The notes beneath the pieces are model-generated. The model searched no databases. It was given only the letters and a program-made list of their open reading frames with translations, and had not been told where the DNA came from. From Advenella sp048381675 (GTDB lineage: Bacteria; Pseudomonadota; Gammaproteobacteria; Burkholderiales; Burkholderiaceae_B): a stretch of DNA of 64,000 nt. A program made the translations under genes and the position numbers. This document shows positions 42,378-51,855 of the stretch, piece after piece; the first letter of the stretch is position 1, and each line of letters starts with the position of its first letter. Location of the stretch: assembly GCF_048381675.1 (NCBI RefSeq), contig NZ_JBLWIS010000013.1, positions 1-64,000 on the forward strand, given 5' to 3'.

Positions 42378-42626
42378 CTATTTGTTTTTGGCGATTAAAC
42401 CGTAAACAAACAGGACAATCAGGGCGCCTACGACCGAGCCAATAAAGCGCGCACTGCTGCCGGCCTCATAAATGCCAACTGCCAGGCCCAGATTAGTGGC
42501 TACCAATGAGCCTACGACGCCTAGCAAGGTTGTCATGATCAAACCTAATGACTGCGAACCGGGCATCAGGGCACGAGCTACCAGGCCAACCAGAAAACCG
42601 ATGATAATTTCCCAGATAATATCCAT
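42378..42626 (-). CDS. GlsB/YeaQ/YmgE-family small membrane protein
   Basis: An 82-residue protein with three hydrophobic segments (IIWEIIIGFLVGLVARALM, LIMTTLLGVVGSLVATNLG, FIGSVVGALIVLFVYGLI), a layout typical of the transglycosylase-associated/YmgE stress-induced membrane family. GGAGCG precedes the ATG at 42626. Function unknown. Confidence 0.88.
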   Translation of the reverse strand: MDIIWEIIIGFLVGLVARALMPGSQSLGLIMTTLLGVVGSLVATNLGLAVGIYEAGSSARFIGSVVGALIVLFVYGLIAKNK

Positions 42627-42755
42627 ATAATGACGCTCCGCGTGGGGGTAGACTTGGCTACCAATAATATAAGATTGATTTACCCGTAAACAAGGCCTGA
42701 AATGTTTCAGGATGTGTAGTGCCATAGACGGAAGGCGTGAATGGTCTCTCCTGGT

Positions 42756-43640
42756 TCAATGTAAAGCGATAAGCTTGCGCAGCTTGGGGCCAAAGATGTT
42801 TACAACCAGGCCCAGCATCACAACGGCACCTCCCAGCCATTGCAGTGCCGACAGTTTTTCTTCCAGGATCCATGAGGCAGACAGCAGGCCTACCACCGGA
42901 ACCAGCAAGGTTAGCGGGGCAATCAGGCCTACCGGATGCTTGGCAAGCAGGCGTCCCCATAATACATAACCCACTAGCGTAGCCCCATAGGCCAGGTACA
43001 TAATGGCGGCAATACCGGTGAAGGTTGTTGATTGCAGGCTGGAGACGATAAGATCACCACCCTCAAAAATCCATGAGCTTAGCAGGAAAGGAATAATGGG
43101 AATGGTTCCGCCCCAAACGACCAGGCTGAGCATGTTTACGTTTTTGGCTTGTTTGATGACTATATTGCCGGTGGCCCAACTGAGGGCAGCTAGAAAAATA
43201 AAGACCAGGCCGAGGACAGGAATGGGGTGGCCGGTATTGGCATTGGTATTGATAATAAACAGGCCAAGCATGGAAATGCCAATGGCCAGCAGGTTATGGG
43301 GCCTGACTTTCTCATGTTGTACCAGGGCGGCAATTAATACCGTGAAAAAAGCCTGTACCTGTAAAAGCAGGGAAGCCACGCCGGCTGGCATGCCCACCGC
43401 CAGTGAGGTGAACAGGAAGGCAAACTGCCCGAAACTGATGGTTAATCCATAAACAAGCAGCAGCTTGAATGAAATGTTGGGGCGCTTGATAAAAAAAATG
43501 GCCGGGAAAACAACCGCCATGAAGCGTAAGGCACCCAGCAATAAAGGTGGAAAATCAACCAGCCCGAATTTGATGGCAATGAAATTGACGCCCCAAACCA
43601 CAATCACAAGTAGGGCGCAAAACCAGTCGATCAAGGGCAT
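42756..43640 (-). CDS. EamA/DMT-superfamily transporter
   Basis: A 294-residue inner-membrane protein with ten predicted helices in two EamA repeats (VWGVNFIAIKFGLVDFPPLL in the first, WATGNIVIKQAKNVNMLSLV in the second). Most similar in style to YddG/RhaT-type amino acid or metabolite exporters; the substrate is unknown. The ATG at 43640 begins the first helix and is preferred to 43694. Confidence 0.85.
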   Translation of the reverse strand: MPLIDWFCALLVIVVWGVNFIAIKFGLVDFPPLLLGALRFMAVVFPAIFFIKRPNISFKLLLVYGLTISFGQFAFLFTSLAVGMPAGVASLLLQVQAFFTVLIAALVQHEKVRPHNLLAIGISMLGLFIINTNANTGHPIPVLGLVFIFLAALSWATGNIVIKQAKNVNMLSLVVWGGTIPIIPFLLSSWIFEGGDLIVSSLQSTTFTGIAAIMYLAYGATLVGYVLWGRLLAKHPVGLIAPLTLLVPVVGLLSASWILEEKLSALQWLGGAVVMLGLVVNIFGPKLRKLIALH

Positions 43641-43875
43641 GATGGGGTCCAGGAGAAATGATGATGATACTGAAGAAAGGTATACAACAGGCAATCATAC
43701 CATTTCGCAGCCACGTTGCCAGCTGTTCGCAGCAAAGAGGCCGTTACAACCATGTTAGGCGGTTTTATGCCTTTTTTCTGTTCAAGGTTAATTGTCACAA
43801 TCATGTAAACAGGCTACCGTAAGCTTGCCGAAAATGTAAAATCCGTCCAGCTTGACTCATTATTCCGAGGTTTAT

Positions 43876-44850
43876 ATGAATTTCCGTGTATTGTCTTTAT
43901 CAGCCATGCTGGCTGGTACTGTTTTTAGTGGCTGCGTTCAGGCCGAAACGCTGGTGCTGTATACCAGCCAGCCCGCCCAGGATGCACAAATGACGGTAGA
44001 CGCCTTTGAAAAGGCCAACCCTGGCACCAAAGTTGAATGGGTACGTGATGGCACCACCAAATTGATGACCAAGCTGCGTGCCGAAATGGCGGCAGGGGTG
44101 GTGAAGCCCGATGTTTTGCTGATTGCCGACAGTGTTACGCTGGAGCAGCTGAAAAAAGAGGGTATCCTGGCCGCATACCAGTCTACGGAAAGCAAGGAAT
44201 ATGACCCCGCCCTGTTTGATAAGGACGGCTATTATTATGGCACCAAACTGATTACGACCGGTATTGCCCACCATGCCAATGCCAAGGAAAAACCGGCTTC
44301 CTGGAAAGATTTGCTCAAGCCTGAATATAAAAATCAGGTGGCCATGCCAAGTCCCCTGTATTCAGGTGCCGCATTGATTCATTTGTCCACGCTCACCGCC
44401 AACCCTGAATTTTCCTGGGAATTTTACGAAAAACTCAAGGAAAATGGCGCTTCTGCCCTTAAAGGTAACGGCAGTGTCCTGACTGCCGTGGCTTCCGGTA
44501 CCAGCCCTTATGGCGTGCTGGCCGACTATATGGCGATTCGCGAAAAGGCCAAAGGAGCACCGGTTGAGTTTGTTTTTCCAACGGAAGGCGTTAGCCTGGT
44601 GACCGAGCCGGTTGCCATCATGAAAGATAGCAAACAGCCCGAGCTGGCCCGCAAGTTTGTTGACTTTGTCTTGTCGGAACCAGGCCAGCAGCTGGTGCTT
44701 GAGCAGGGTTACCTGCCTGCCCGTAATGGCATGAAAACGCCGGCAGGCTTTCCCGAGCGCAGCCAGATCAAGCTGTTGACTTTTGATGCCGCCAAGGCGC
44801 TGGACAATTCAGAAAAAGATAAGGAAGGATTCAGTAAACTGTTCAACTGA
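43876..44850 (+). CDS. ABC transporter substrate-binding protein (iron/phosphonate type)
   Basis: A 324-residue periplasmic binding protein with a signal peptide (LSAMLAGTVFSGCVQA) cut before ETLVLYTSQ. It belongs to the FbpA/AfuA/2-aminoethylphosphonate cluster: LRAEMAAGVVKPDVLLIAD and MPSPLYSGAALIHL. I cannot choose between Fe(III), phosphonate and sugar-phosphate substrates; I see no Fur box upstream. The permease and ATPase follow, completing an importer. Confidence 0.82.
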   Translation: MNFRVLSLSAMLAGTVFSGCVQAETLVLYTSQPAQDAQMTVDAFEKANPGTKVEWVRDGTTKLMTKLRAEMAAGVVKPDVLLIADSVTLEQLKKEGILAAYQSTESKEYDPALFDKDGYYYGTKLITTGIAHHANAKEKPASWKDLLKPEYKNQVAMPSPLYSGAALIHLSTLTANPEFSWEFYEKLKENGASALKGNGSVLTAVASGTSPYGVLADYMAIREKAKGAPVEFVFPTEGVSLVTEPVAIMKDSKQPELARKFVDFVLSEPGQQLVLEQGYLPARNGMKTPAGFPERSQIKLLTFDAAKALDNSEKDKEGFSKLFN

Positions 44851-44916
44851 TTCTTCAATGGTGGTTTAAAATCGGGCGCTTGTGTGTAAGCATAAGCGCC
44901 TCTGTGTTTCTTTTTC

Positions 44917-46620
44917 ATGTCTAATCCGCAACTTTCTTCTTTCAGGCACAAAACCCGTCATTGGTGGGTTTTGGGCCTTTTCCTGCTTATTTTCCTGGTC
45001 AATATCCTGCCTAGCCTGCGACTGTTGGCTGAGGCCTTGTCGGATATCGTTGCGGGGGACAAATCCAGTTTCTGGAAAGTGCTGCAGTCTTCGGCTACCT
45101 GGCAGGCGACCTGGCATAGCGTGTATACCAGTTTTCTGGCAACCCTGCTGTCGCTGACGCTGGGCGCCGGACTGGCATTTTTCATCGCATTGACCAATGT
45201 TCGTGGCAAGTCTTTTTGGGTTTTCATGTTCATGTTGCCCATGATGATACCGCCTCAGGTAACCGCCTTAAGCTGGCTTCAGCTGATGGGGCCTGGCAGT
45301 GCCCTGCTGCAGTTGTTGGGCATGGCTCCTGCATTAGGCAGCCGGCAGCCCCTGTATTCCGATTGGGGGATTGCCCTTTTGATGGGCATCCAGCATGCGC
45401 CTTTGGTTTTTTTGTCAGTGCGGACCAGTTTGCTGGTTTTGCCCAAAGAGCTGGTAGAGGCGGCCCGGTTAAGTGGTGCTTCCCAGTATCGCATTATGCT
45501 GGACATGATTTTTCCGCTGTGCAAAAACGGCATACTGGCCGGTGCGGCCATTGCTTTTGTGTCGGCCCTTGGTAATTTTGGTATCCCGGCCATGTTGGGT
45601 ATTCCGGCTTCTTATTATGTGCTGCCTACGCTTATCTACCAGAAAATGGCTGATTTCGGGCCGCTGATGCTGAATGAGGTTTCTAGCCTGTCCGTGATTG
45701 TGGGTGCGATAGCCATGCTGGGCGTGTGGGTACAGCATCGTTTCCAGAACAGGATGCCTTTGGTAGGCATGCCGGGCAAGCCGCTGGCCTTTGATCTGGG
45801 TAAATCCCGAATTGGTTGTGAAATCGGCTTGGGCATGATTATTATGCTGATCCTGGTCCTGCCAATACTGGCTTTGGTTGCCAGTTCCCTGGTTCCTGCC
45901 ATAGGTGTGCCCTTGCGTCTTGATAATATCAGTTTTTCTGCCTATGCCCATATGCTGGCCAGGCAGGGCGTGACCTGGCGCGCTTTTGAAAACAGCATGC
46001 TTCTGTCACTTAGTGCCGCGTTTATCCTGGCGTGCCTGGTGTTGCCGCTGGCTTATGTTACCGTCAGGCGTCCGCGCCGTTTGTATTCATTGGTCCTGAT
46101 GCTGGTGGATGTGCCGTACGCCCTCCCGGGAGTGGTTTTGGCAATTGCCTGTATTCTGCTGTTTGCCAAGCCTATCCCCATTTTGCAAATCAGTCTCTAT
46201 GGCAGTCTTGGGATTATCCTGTTTGCCTATTTGTCGCGTTTTCTCACGGTCAGTTTCAAGCCTGTCCACGCCAGTATGCTGCAGCTTGATGGTGCACTGG
46301 AAGAGGCTGCCCAGTTATGTGGCGCATCTATGGTACGAAGATGGCGAGATATTGTGTTTCCCCTGCTGGCACCCGCGGCTTTTGCCGGGTTACTGCTGGT
46401 TTTCCTGATTGCGGTCAATGAGTTGACCGTTTCTGCGTTGTTATGGAGTGCCGGTAATGAAACACTGGGGGTGTTGGTTTTTAATCTTGAAGATGGTGGA
46501 GAAACAGTGCTGGCTTCAGCCATTTCAGTCGTGATTATTGTGATGATTGCAGTGTTGATGATTTTTCTGGGTATGGTTGGCCGTAATCTGCCTAAAGGAG
46601 TGATTCCATGGCGCAGCTAG
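44917..46620 (+). CDS. ABC transporter permease (fused double-MetI type)
   Basis: A 567-residue inner-membrane protein with two binding-protein-dependent transport domains fused, as in FbpB/SfuB-type permeases. EAA loops are visible in each half: ELVEAARLSGASQYRIMLDMIFPL near residue 190 and LEEAAQLCGASMVRRWRDIVFPL near 470. It lies 66 bp after the binding protein and overlaps the ATPase gene by 13 bp. No ribosome binding site is clear at the start. Confidence 0.9.
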   Translation: MSNPQLSSFRHKTRHWWVLGLFLLIFLVNILPSLRLLAEALSDIVAGDKSSFWKVLQSSATWQATWHSVYTSFLATLLSLTLGAGLAFFIALTNVRGKSFWVFMFMLPMMIPPQVTALSWLQLMGPGSALLQLLGMAPALGSRQPLYSDWGIALLMGIQHAPLVFLSVRTSLLVLPKELVEAARLSGASQYRIMLDMIFPLCKNGILAGAAIAFVSALGNFGIPAMLGIPASYYVLPTLIYQKMADFGPLMLNEVSSLSVIVGAIAMLGVWVQHRFQNRMPLVGMPGKPLAFDLGKSRIGCEIGLGMIIMLILVLPILALVASSLVPAIGVPLRLDNISFSAYAHMLARQGVTWRAFENSMLLSLSAAFILACLVLPLAYVTVRRPRRLYSLVLMLVDVPYALPGVVLAIACILLFAKPIPILQISLYGSLGIILFAYLSRFLTVSFKPVHASMLQLDGALEEAAQLCGASMVRRWRDIVFPLLAPAAFAGLLLVFLIAVNELTVSALLWSAGNETLGVLVFNLEDGGETVLASAISVVIIVMIAVLMIFLGMVGRNLPKGVIPWRS

Positions 46621-47633
46621 TATTGGACAGGGTTGGCAAATCGTTTGGCCATACCCAGGTGGTGGAATCGTTCAGCCTGGACGTGCCTTCCGGTTCTTTT
46701 GTGGCATTGCTTGGCCCAAGCGGGTGTGGCAAGACAACCATCTTGCGCATGCTGGCAGGTTTTGAACAGATCAGCCAGGGATCAATTCATGTCGGAGGCA
46801 GGCAACTGGCCGGACAAAACCTGCACGTGCCGCCAGACCAGCGCAACATGAGCATGGTGTTTCAATCGTATGCCTTATGGCCGCATATGAATGTGATGGA
46901 CAATGCCGGTTATGCCCTGAAGCTCAGGGGGATTAAAGGCGAAGACTATCGGCAACAGGTGATGCAGGCATTGGAAACCGTCAATCTGGCTCATCTGGCC
47001 GAGCGGGCACCGCAAGACCTGAGTGGCGGGCAGCGCCAGCGGGTTGCCCTGGCCCGTTGCCTGGTGTCGCACCCTGACGTGGTGCTGCTTGATGAACCCC
47101 TGGCCAATCTGGACCAGCATTTGCGGGCTTCCATGGAAGAGACCTTTCGCGAGTTTCACCGCCGTACCGGGGCAACGTTTGTGTATGTCACGCATGACCA
47201 GGCAGAAGCCATGGCGCTGGCCGACCGGATTGCCGTGATGAACCATGGCCGTTTGGAGCAATGGGATACGCCCGAGCAACTGTACCAGTATCCGCAAAAT
47301 ACCTGGGTGGCCCGTTTCATTGGACAGGGATCGATTTTATATGTGCATCGCAACACGGATAACCGGATCTTGTCGGGCGCTGAAGTCATGCAGTTGCTGT
47401 CTTCTTCACTGGGTTCAACCCGGCAGGCCATTTTGGTCAGGCCCGAGCATGTCCGGGTTGTGGAAAACGGGCTTGAAGTACAAGTGTTAAGCCGGGTTTT
47501 CAAGGGCGAACGCTATAAATATACCGCCCGCCTGCAAGACGGGCAGGAATTGGATTTTTACCATCATGAACGGCTGGATATAGAACGGAAGGTTTGTGTC
47601 GCGTTGCAACAGGCCTGGGCCCTGCTGGATTAA
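46608..47633 (+). CDS. ABC transporter ATP-binding protein (FbpC/PotA type)
   Basis: A 341-residue ATPase with Walker A GPSGCGKTT, Q-loop SMVFQSYALWPHMNV, signature LSGGQRQRVALAR, Walker B VVLLDEPLANLD and the switch histidine in VTHDQAEAM, followed by a TOBE-type C-terminal domain. It energises the preceding permease and binding protein. It ends overlapping the convergent exporter gene. Confidence 0.92.
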   Translation: MAQLVLDRVGKSFGHTQVVESFSLDVPSGSFVALLGPSGCGKTTILRMLAGFEQISQGSIHVGGRQLAGQNLHVPPDQRNMSMVFQSYALWPHMNVMDNAGYALKLRGIKGEDYRQQVMQALETVNLAHLAERAPQDLSGGQRQRVALARCLVSHPDVVLLDEPLANLDQHLRASMEETFREFHRRTGATFVYVTHDQAEAMALADRIAVMNHGRLEQWDTPEQLYQYPQNTWVARFIGQGSILYVHRNTDNRILSGAEVMQLLSSSLGSTRQAILVRPEHVRVVENGLEVQVLSRVFKGERYKYTARLQDGQELDFYHHERLDIERKVCVALQQAWALLD

Positions 47634-48547
47634 TTGAACAGGGTAAGCAGCCAGGATAGCAGGAAGGGGGCGACCAGGCTGAGTACCGCACCGCTGAAAA
47701 TGGCGGTGGCAATATAATGGTTGCCTGATATTTTTTTGATGATGGGCAGGGTGGTGTCCATGGCGGTTGCCCCTGATGAACCAATTGCCGGAACGGGATG
47801 GCGGGCGCCAAGAAAAAACAAAACGACAATAGACAGCAACTCCCTGAACAGGTCGGTCATCAGGGAAGTAGCCCCGTAAAATTCGCCAAGGCGTGCCGTA
47901 ACTAGCACCCCCGACAGCGAAAACCAGCCAAAGCCGGCCGACAGGACCAGGCCATTGCGAATATCCATGTCCATTAACCAGGATACAGCAGCCCCGGCCA
48001 GCAGGGAACACAGTATGACCACCACCGGTGTGGCGATGGTCCGGAACTGCAGGAATTTAAGTGAAATGGGTGCGTTGACCAGGTCGATGCCAATCAGCAC
48101 TAACAGTATATGAAGAAAGGTATCAGCGGAAGGCAGCCATCCGGTATTCAGTTGCACCATCTGCAGCAGTTTGGCCAAGCCGATGCCGGCCAGTAAAAAG
48201 GCAAAGGCAATGCCACATTCCCGAACGACATGCCAGATCCCAAAGTCCGAGGTGGCTTCAGTAGTGGTTTTTGGACTTTTGGGAAAGAGCAGCCATAACC
48301 CAACAAAAGAAAACACGGTGGTACCCATGGCATAGGCCAGTGCAATTCCCAGGATCTGTCCTACATTTTGCATGTTTTCCAGTTGCAGGCCAAACTTATA
48401 GCCAATCGCAAACAGGAGCAGCCATACAAAAGGCGTAATCAGGCTAGCCAGTCGGGCCGAGTGCCTGGCTGGCAGTATTTTGCCAATGACCAGGCCAAGC
48501 AGCAGATACAGGCAGATGGGTAATAATGAGAGCAGCAGGTCTTTCAA
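47630..48547 (-). CDS. LysO-family lysine exporter
   Basis: A 305-residue inner-membrane protein of the LysO (YbjE, DUF340) family with about eight helices. Conserved stretches are SAGFGWFSLSGVLVT, DLFRELLSIVVLF and AIGSSGATAMDTTLPII. LysO exports lysine and toxic analogues. A TTG start at 48547 with AAAAAGGCG upstream begins the first helix; a start at 48685 would overlap the acetyltransferase gene by 67 bases. Confidence 0.8.
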   Translation of the reverse strand: MKDLLLSLLPICLYLLLGLVIGKILPARHSARLASLITPFVWLLLFAIGYKFGLQLENMQNVGQILGIALAYAMGTTVFSFVGLWLLFPKSPKTTTEATSDFGIWHVVRECGIAFAFLLAGIGLAKLLQMVQLNTGWLPSADTFLHILLVLIGIDLVNAPISLKFLQFRTIATPVVVILCSLLAGAAVSWLMDMDIRNGLVLSAGFGWFSLSGVLVTARLGEFYGATSLMTDLFRELLSIVVLFFLGARHPVPAIGSSGATAMDTTLPIIKKISGNHYIATAIFSGAVLSLVAPFLLSWLLTLFN

Positions 48548-48618
48548 GGGGAGCGCCTTTTTAAGGCCTTGGCGTTTATCGTATAGGGAGATAAACAGGC
48601 AAAAGCCAATAATGGGGT

Positions 48619-49272
48619 TTATGCCTGTTTGTTTTGCTGGAGTGCGGCCAGTTTTTCTTTCAATGCCTGTTTGACGGCAGGCCATTCTTCACGGGTTACG
48701 CTGTACATGACCGTATCTCTGATAGAGCCATCGCGACGCCTGGCATGGCCACGCAATACGCCATCTTTTTTTGCGCCCAGCCTTTCGATGGCTTTTTGCG
48801 AAGTATGGTTGATGATGTCTGTGCGCCAGCCAACTACATTGGCCCGCAGGCTTTGGAAAGCATAAAACAGCAACAGGTATTTGCAGGCGGTGTTAACGTG
48901 GGTACGCTGCCACGATTTGGCATACCAGGTATAGCCAATTTCAAGACGGGCAATATCCGGAACAATATCGTGAAAACGGGTGGTCCCGATTATTTTTTTT
49001 GTTTTGGCATCAAGGACGGTGAATGGCAGCATGTGGCCATCCTTTTGTCCTTGCAGGGCGGCTTCAATATAAGCGGTTTCTTTGCCAGGTTCAGGCACCG
49101 AGGTATACACCAGTTTCCATAGCTCGCCGTCGCTGGCGGCTTTTTTCAGGCCCTCGGCGTGGGCAAGCCGCATGGGCTGAAGAATAACGCCAAATCCTTC
49201 TAGCTGGATCGGGTGAATGGGGGTGCTCATGGGGGCTACCACTGGCAGGCCGGTTTCTGAAGAGAGTGTCAT
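48619..49272 (-). CDS. GNAT-family N-acetyltransferase, RimJ/RimL-like
   Basis: A 217-residue acetyl-CoA-dependent acetyltransferase. The GNAT core includes IIGTTRFHDIVPDIARLEIGYTW and the acetyl-CoA loop region, with the helix VNTACKYLLLFYAFQSLRANVVGWRTDIINHTSQKAIERLGA characteristic of RimJ/RimL-type enzymes acting on protein N-termini or small molecules. The start is 49272 or 49230. Substrate unknown. Confidence 0.85.
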   Translation of the reverse strand: MTLSSETGLPVVAPMSTPIHPIQLEGFGVILQPMRLAHAEGLKKAASDGELWKLVYTSVPEPGKETAYIEAALQGQKDGHMLPFTVLDAKTKKIIGTTRFHDIVPDIARLEIGYTWYAKSWQRTHVNTACKYLLLFYAFQSLRANVVGWRTDIINHTSQKAIERLGAKKDGVLRGHARRRDGSIRDTVMYSVTREEWPAVKQALKEKLAALQQNKQA

Positions 49273-49530
49273 GGTGTAGGGTTACAAGGAAAAAACAATC
49301 GGCATTGAAAATCCGGAAAAAACATAGTGTATCAGATTGTGGATAAGGGCTTGCGAATGGCAAATGGCCCAGTCAATGTCATGGATCAAGTCATCAAGGT
49401 GTTCCCTAGTGGCAATAAACAAGTCTTGCGGTTATTATCGAATTATGTCGGATAGGAAAATGTTCTGTATCAGACAGGAAAATCTTGTTTGGCCTTCCGT
49501 TTTTGATCAATTTGCATAGGAAATTTAGGC

Positions 49531-50334
49531 ATGAAAATCAGAAAAATATTGCTTGCTGCGGGATTGGCATGTTCTGTTCTGGGGATGGGCAATTTTGCTG
49601 CTGCCAGTGACTGGAAAGAAATCCGCATTGGCGTTGAAGCTACTTACCCTCCTTTTGAATACAGGAATGCCAAGGGCGAAATGGAAGGATTTGATGTGGA
49701 TGTCGCTACGGCCATTTGCGGTAAACTGCAAGCCAAATGCGTGTGGGTTGAGCAGTCTTTTGATGGCTTGATTCCTGCCCTTCAGGCCCGCAAGTTTGAT
49801 GTTATCCATTCCAGCATGACGGCCACTGAAGCGCGCTCAAAGGTGATCAACTTTACCGATCCCCTGTATTCCATTCCCACCCAGCTGATTGCCAAAAAAG
49901 GCAGCGGCATGCTGCCTACTGCAGAATCCCTGAAGGGAAAACGCCTTGGCGTATTGCAAGGCACCACCCAGGAAACCTTTGCCAAAAAAGCCTGGGGTAA
50001 AGGGGGCGTGCAAATTGTGTCTTACCAGGACCAGACACAAACCTATGCCGATTTGCGTGCTGGCCGTCTTGATGCCGCCTTGCTTGAGAAGCCCAATGCG
50101 ATTGCCGGCTTTTTGGTAACACCGGAAGGCAGGGACTTTGAGTTTGTCGGGGAAGTGCTGTCTGATGATCCTATCCTGAACAATGAAATTGCCATGGGAT
50201 TGCGCAAATCCGATGTGAAATTGAAAGAAGCCATTAATAATGCCATCAATGAGCTGGTTACAGAAGGTACAATTGCAGAAATTGCCGGCAAGTATTTCCA
50301 GCCCGGTGAAATCGGTCTGATGCAGGCCAAATAA
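49531..50334 (+). CDS. Basic amino acid ABC transporter binding protein (LAO/HisJ type)
   Basis: A 267-residue periplasmic binding protein for lysine, arginine, ornithine or histidine. Signal peptide (LLAAGLACSVLGMGNFAAA), then IRIGVEATYPPFEYRN, the conserved cysteine pair of HisJ/LAO (AICGKLQAKC) and FDVIHSSMTATEARSKVINFTDPLY. The two permeases and ATPase follow after a terminator-like hairpin. Confidence 0.9.
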   Translation: MKIRKILLAAGLACSVLGMGNFAAASDWKEIRIGVEATYPPFEYRNAKGEMEGFDVDVATAICGKLQAKCVWVEQSFDGLIPALQARKFDVIHSSMTATEARSKVINFTDPLYSIPTQLIAKKGSGMLPTAESLKGKRLGVLQGTTQETFAKKAWGKGGVQIVSYQDQTQTYADLRAGRLDAALLEKPNAIAGFLVTPEGRDFEFVGEVLSDDPILNNEIAMGLRKSDVKLKEAINNAINELVTEGTIAEIAGKYFQPGEIGLMQAK

Positions 50335-50376
50335 CAATAAGCCTGAGTGACATCGCAATCAATTGAAGTAATCGCT

Positions 50377-50415
50377 TGATTGAGCAACCCCGGGTTGCTC
50401 AATCATTTTTGTTTT
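50377..50415 (+). terminator. Terminator-like hairpin between binding protein and permease
   Basis: TGATTGAGCAACCC and GGGTTGCTCAATCA form a 13-bp stem with a tiny loop, followed by TTTTTGTTTTT. Placed after the binding-protein gene, it would stop most transcripts and let a part run into the permease genes, giving an excess of binding protein. Confidence 0.88.
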
Positions 50416-50427
50416 TAAGGGAAACAC

Positions 50428-51117
50428 ATGTTTTTGCATGGCTATGGCGGCCAGATTCTGGACGGTACTTGGGAAACCATCAAGCTGGCAATTTTGTCGC
50501 TATTGGTGGCCTTTTTGCTGGGCCTGATCGGGGCAATCGCAAAACTGTTCGGGAATTTGCTTTTCAAGGGCGTTGCCCAGGCCTACACAACGCTGGTGCG
50601 CAGCGTGCCCGATCTGGTGCTGATGTTGCTTATTTTCTTCAGCATTCAAATGGGACTTAACAATATTACCGATGCCCTGGGCTTGCCCATGCTGGAAATT
50701 GATCCGTTTGTGGCGGGGGTGCTGACTATCGGTTTTATTTATGGTGCTTATTTTGCGGAAACATTACGTGGCGCTTTTCTGGCGGTGCCCAAAGGGCAGC
50801 TGGAAGCAGGCAAGGCATTTGGCATGAGCAACCGCCAGGTGTTCAGTCGTATACTGTTCCCGCAAATGATGCGATTTGCACTGCCGGGCATCGGCAATAA
50901 CTGGCTGGTGTTGCTGAAGGCAACTGCCCTGGTGTCAATTATTGGCTTGTCAGACCTGGTTCAGGTAACGCAAACGGCAGGTCGTGCAACGGCCAGCATG
51001 TTCCTGTTCATTTCTGTGGCTGGCCTTATTTATCTGGGGCTTACCACTGTTTCCAGCGTGGTGTTGTGGTGGCTTGAGAAAAAATATTCTGTTGGCGTTC
51101 GTGAGGCTCATTTATGA
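50428..51117 (+). CDS. Basic amino acid ABC transporter permease (HisQ type)
   Basis: A 229-residue inner-membrane permease with about five helices and the EAA-type loop QLEAGKAFGMSNRQVFSRILFPQMMRFALPG. It is the HisQ-like half; the HisM-like half follows with an ATGA overlap. AAGGGAAA precedes the ATG. Confidence 0.92.
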   Translation: MFLHGYGGQILDGTWETIKLAILSLLVAFLLGLIGAIAKLFGNLLFKGVAQAYTTLVRSVPDLVLMLLIFFSIQMGLNNITDALGLPMLEIDPFVAGVLTIGFIYGAYFAETLRGAFLAVPKGQLEAGKAFGMSNRQVFSRILFPQMMRFALPGIGNNWLVLLKATALVSIIGLSDLVQVTQTAGRATASMFLFISVAGLIYLGLTTVSSVVLWWLEKKYSVGVREAHL

Positions 51118-51848
51118 TTGAGTCCTTTGAAAATTTTCTCACCGTCATCAATGAGTATTGGGCACCGTTTCTGTACTGGGATGGTACCCAGTTTTCGGGG
51201 CTGGCCGTTACCTTATGGATTCTAACCCTGTCGGTGGTGCTGGGTTTCGTGCTGGCCTTGCCGCTGTCGGTCATGCGGGTTTCCAAAAACAAATTTATCA
51301 GTGGTCCGGTCTGGTTCTTTAGCTGGGTTTTCCGGGGCACACCGTTTTATGTGCAGCTGCTGCTTATTTACAGTGGGATTGTGGGCTTGGAGTTTATTCA
51401 GGACACGCCCTTGTTGCACGCGTTTTTCATGAGCGGTTATAACTGCGTGGTCCTGGCGCTGTTGCTGAATACCCTGGCCTATACCATAGAGATCTTTGCC
51501 GGATACATAAAAGCCACGCCATACGGTGAGCTTGATGCCGCCCGGGCCTATGGCATGTCACGCTGGAAAATGTATACCCGTATCATTCTTCCTTCAGCCT
51601 TGCGCCGCGCCTTGCCTGCCTATAGCAATGAAGTCATTTTGATGCTGCACGCCACCTCATTGGCGTTTACGGCTACGGTGCCTGATATTCTTAAAGTAGC
51701 ACGCGATGCCAATGCCGCCACTTATTTAACCTTTGCCTCGTATGGCACGGCGGCACTTTTGTATATGTCAATTTCGTTTGTATTGGTTTGGGCATTCAGG
51801 CGGGCTGAACGTCGCGCACTGGCCTTTTTGGCATACGAAAATAATTAG
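51114..51848 (+). CDS. Basic amino acid ABC transporter permease (HisM type)
   Basis: A 244-residue inner-membrane permease, the partner of the preceding gene, with the loop GELDAARAYGMSRWKMYTRIILPSALRRALP. It overlaps its partner by 4 bp and precedes the ATPase by 7 bp. Confidence 0.92.
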   Translation: MIESFENFLTVINEYWAPFLYWDGTQFSGLAVTLWILTLSVVLGFVLALPLSVMRVSKNKFISGPVWFFSWVFRGTPFYVQLLLIYSGIVGLEFIQDTPLLHAFFMSGYNCVVLALLLNTLAYTIEIFAGYIKATPYGELDAARAYGMSRWKMYTRIILPSALRRALPAYSNEVILMLHATSLAFTATVPDILKVARDANAATYLTFASYGTAALLYMSISFVLVWAFRRAERRALAFLAYENN

Positions 51849-51855
51849 GAAAGCC

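Noticed and set aside
48548..48685. Longer N-terminus of the LysO-type gene
   Set aside because: It overlaps the acetyltransferase gene by 67 bases and precedes the first helix with unconserved residues.
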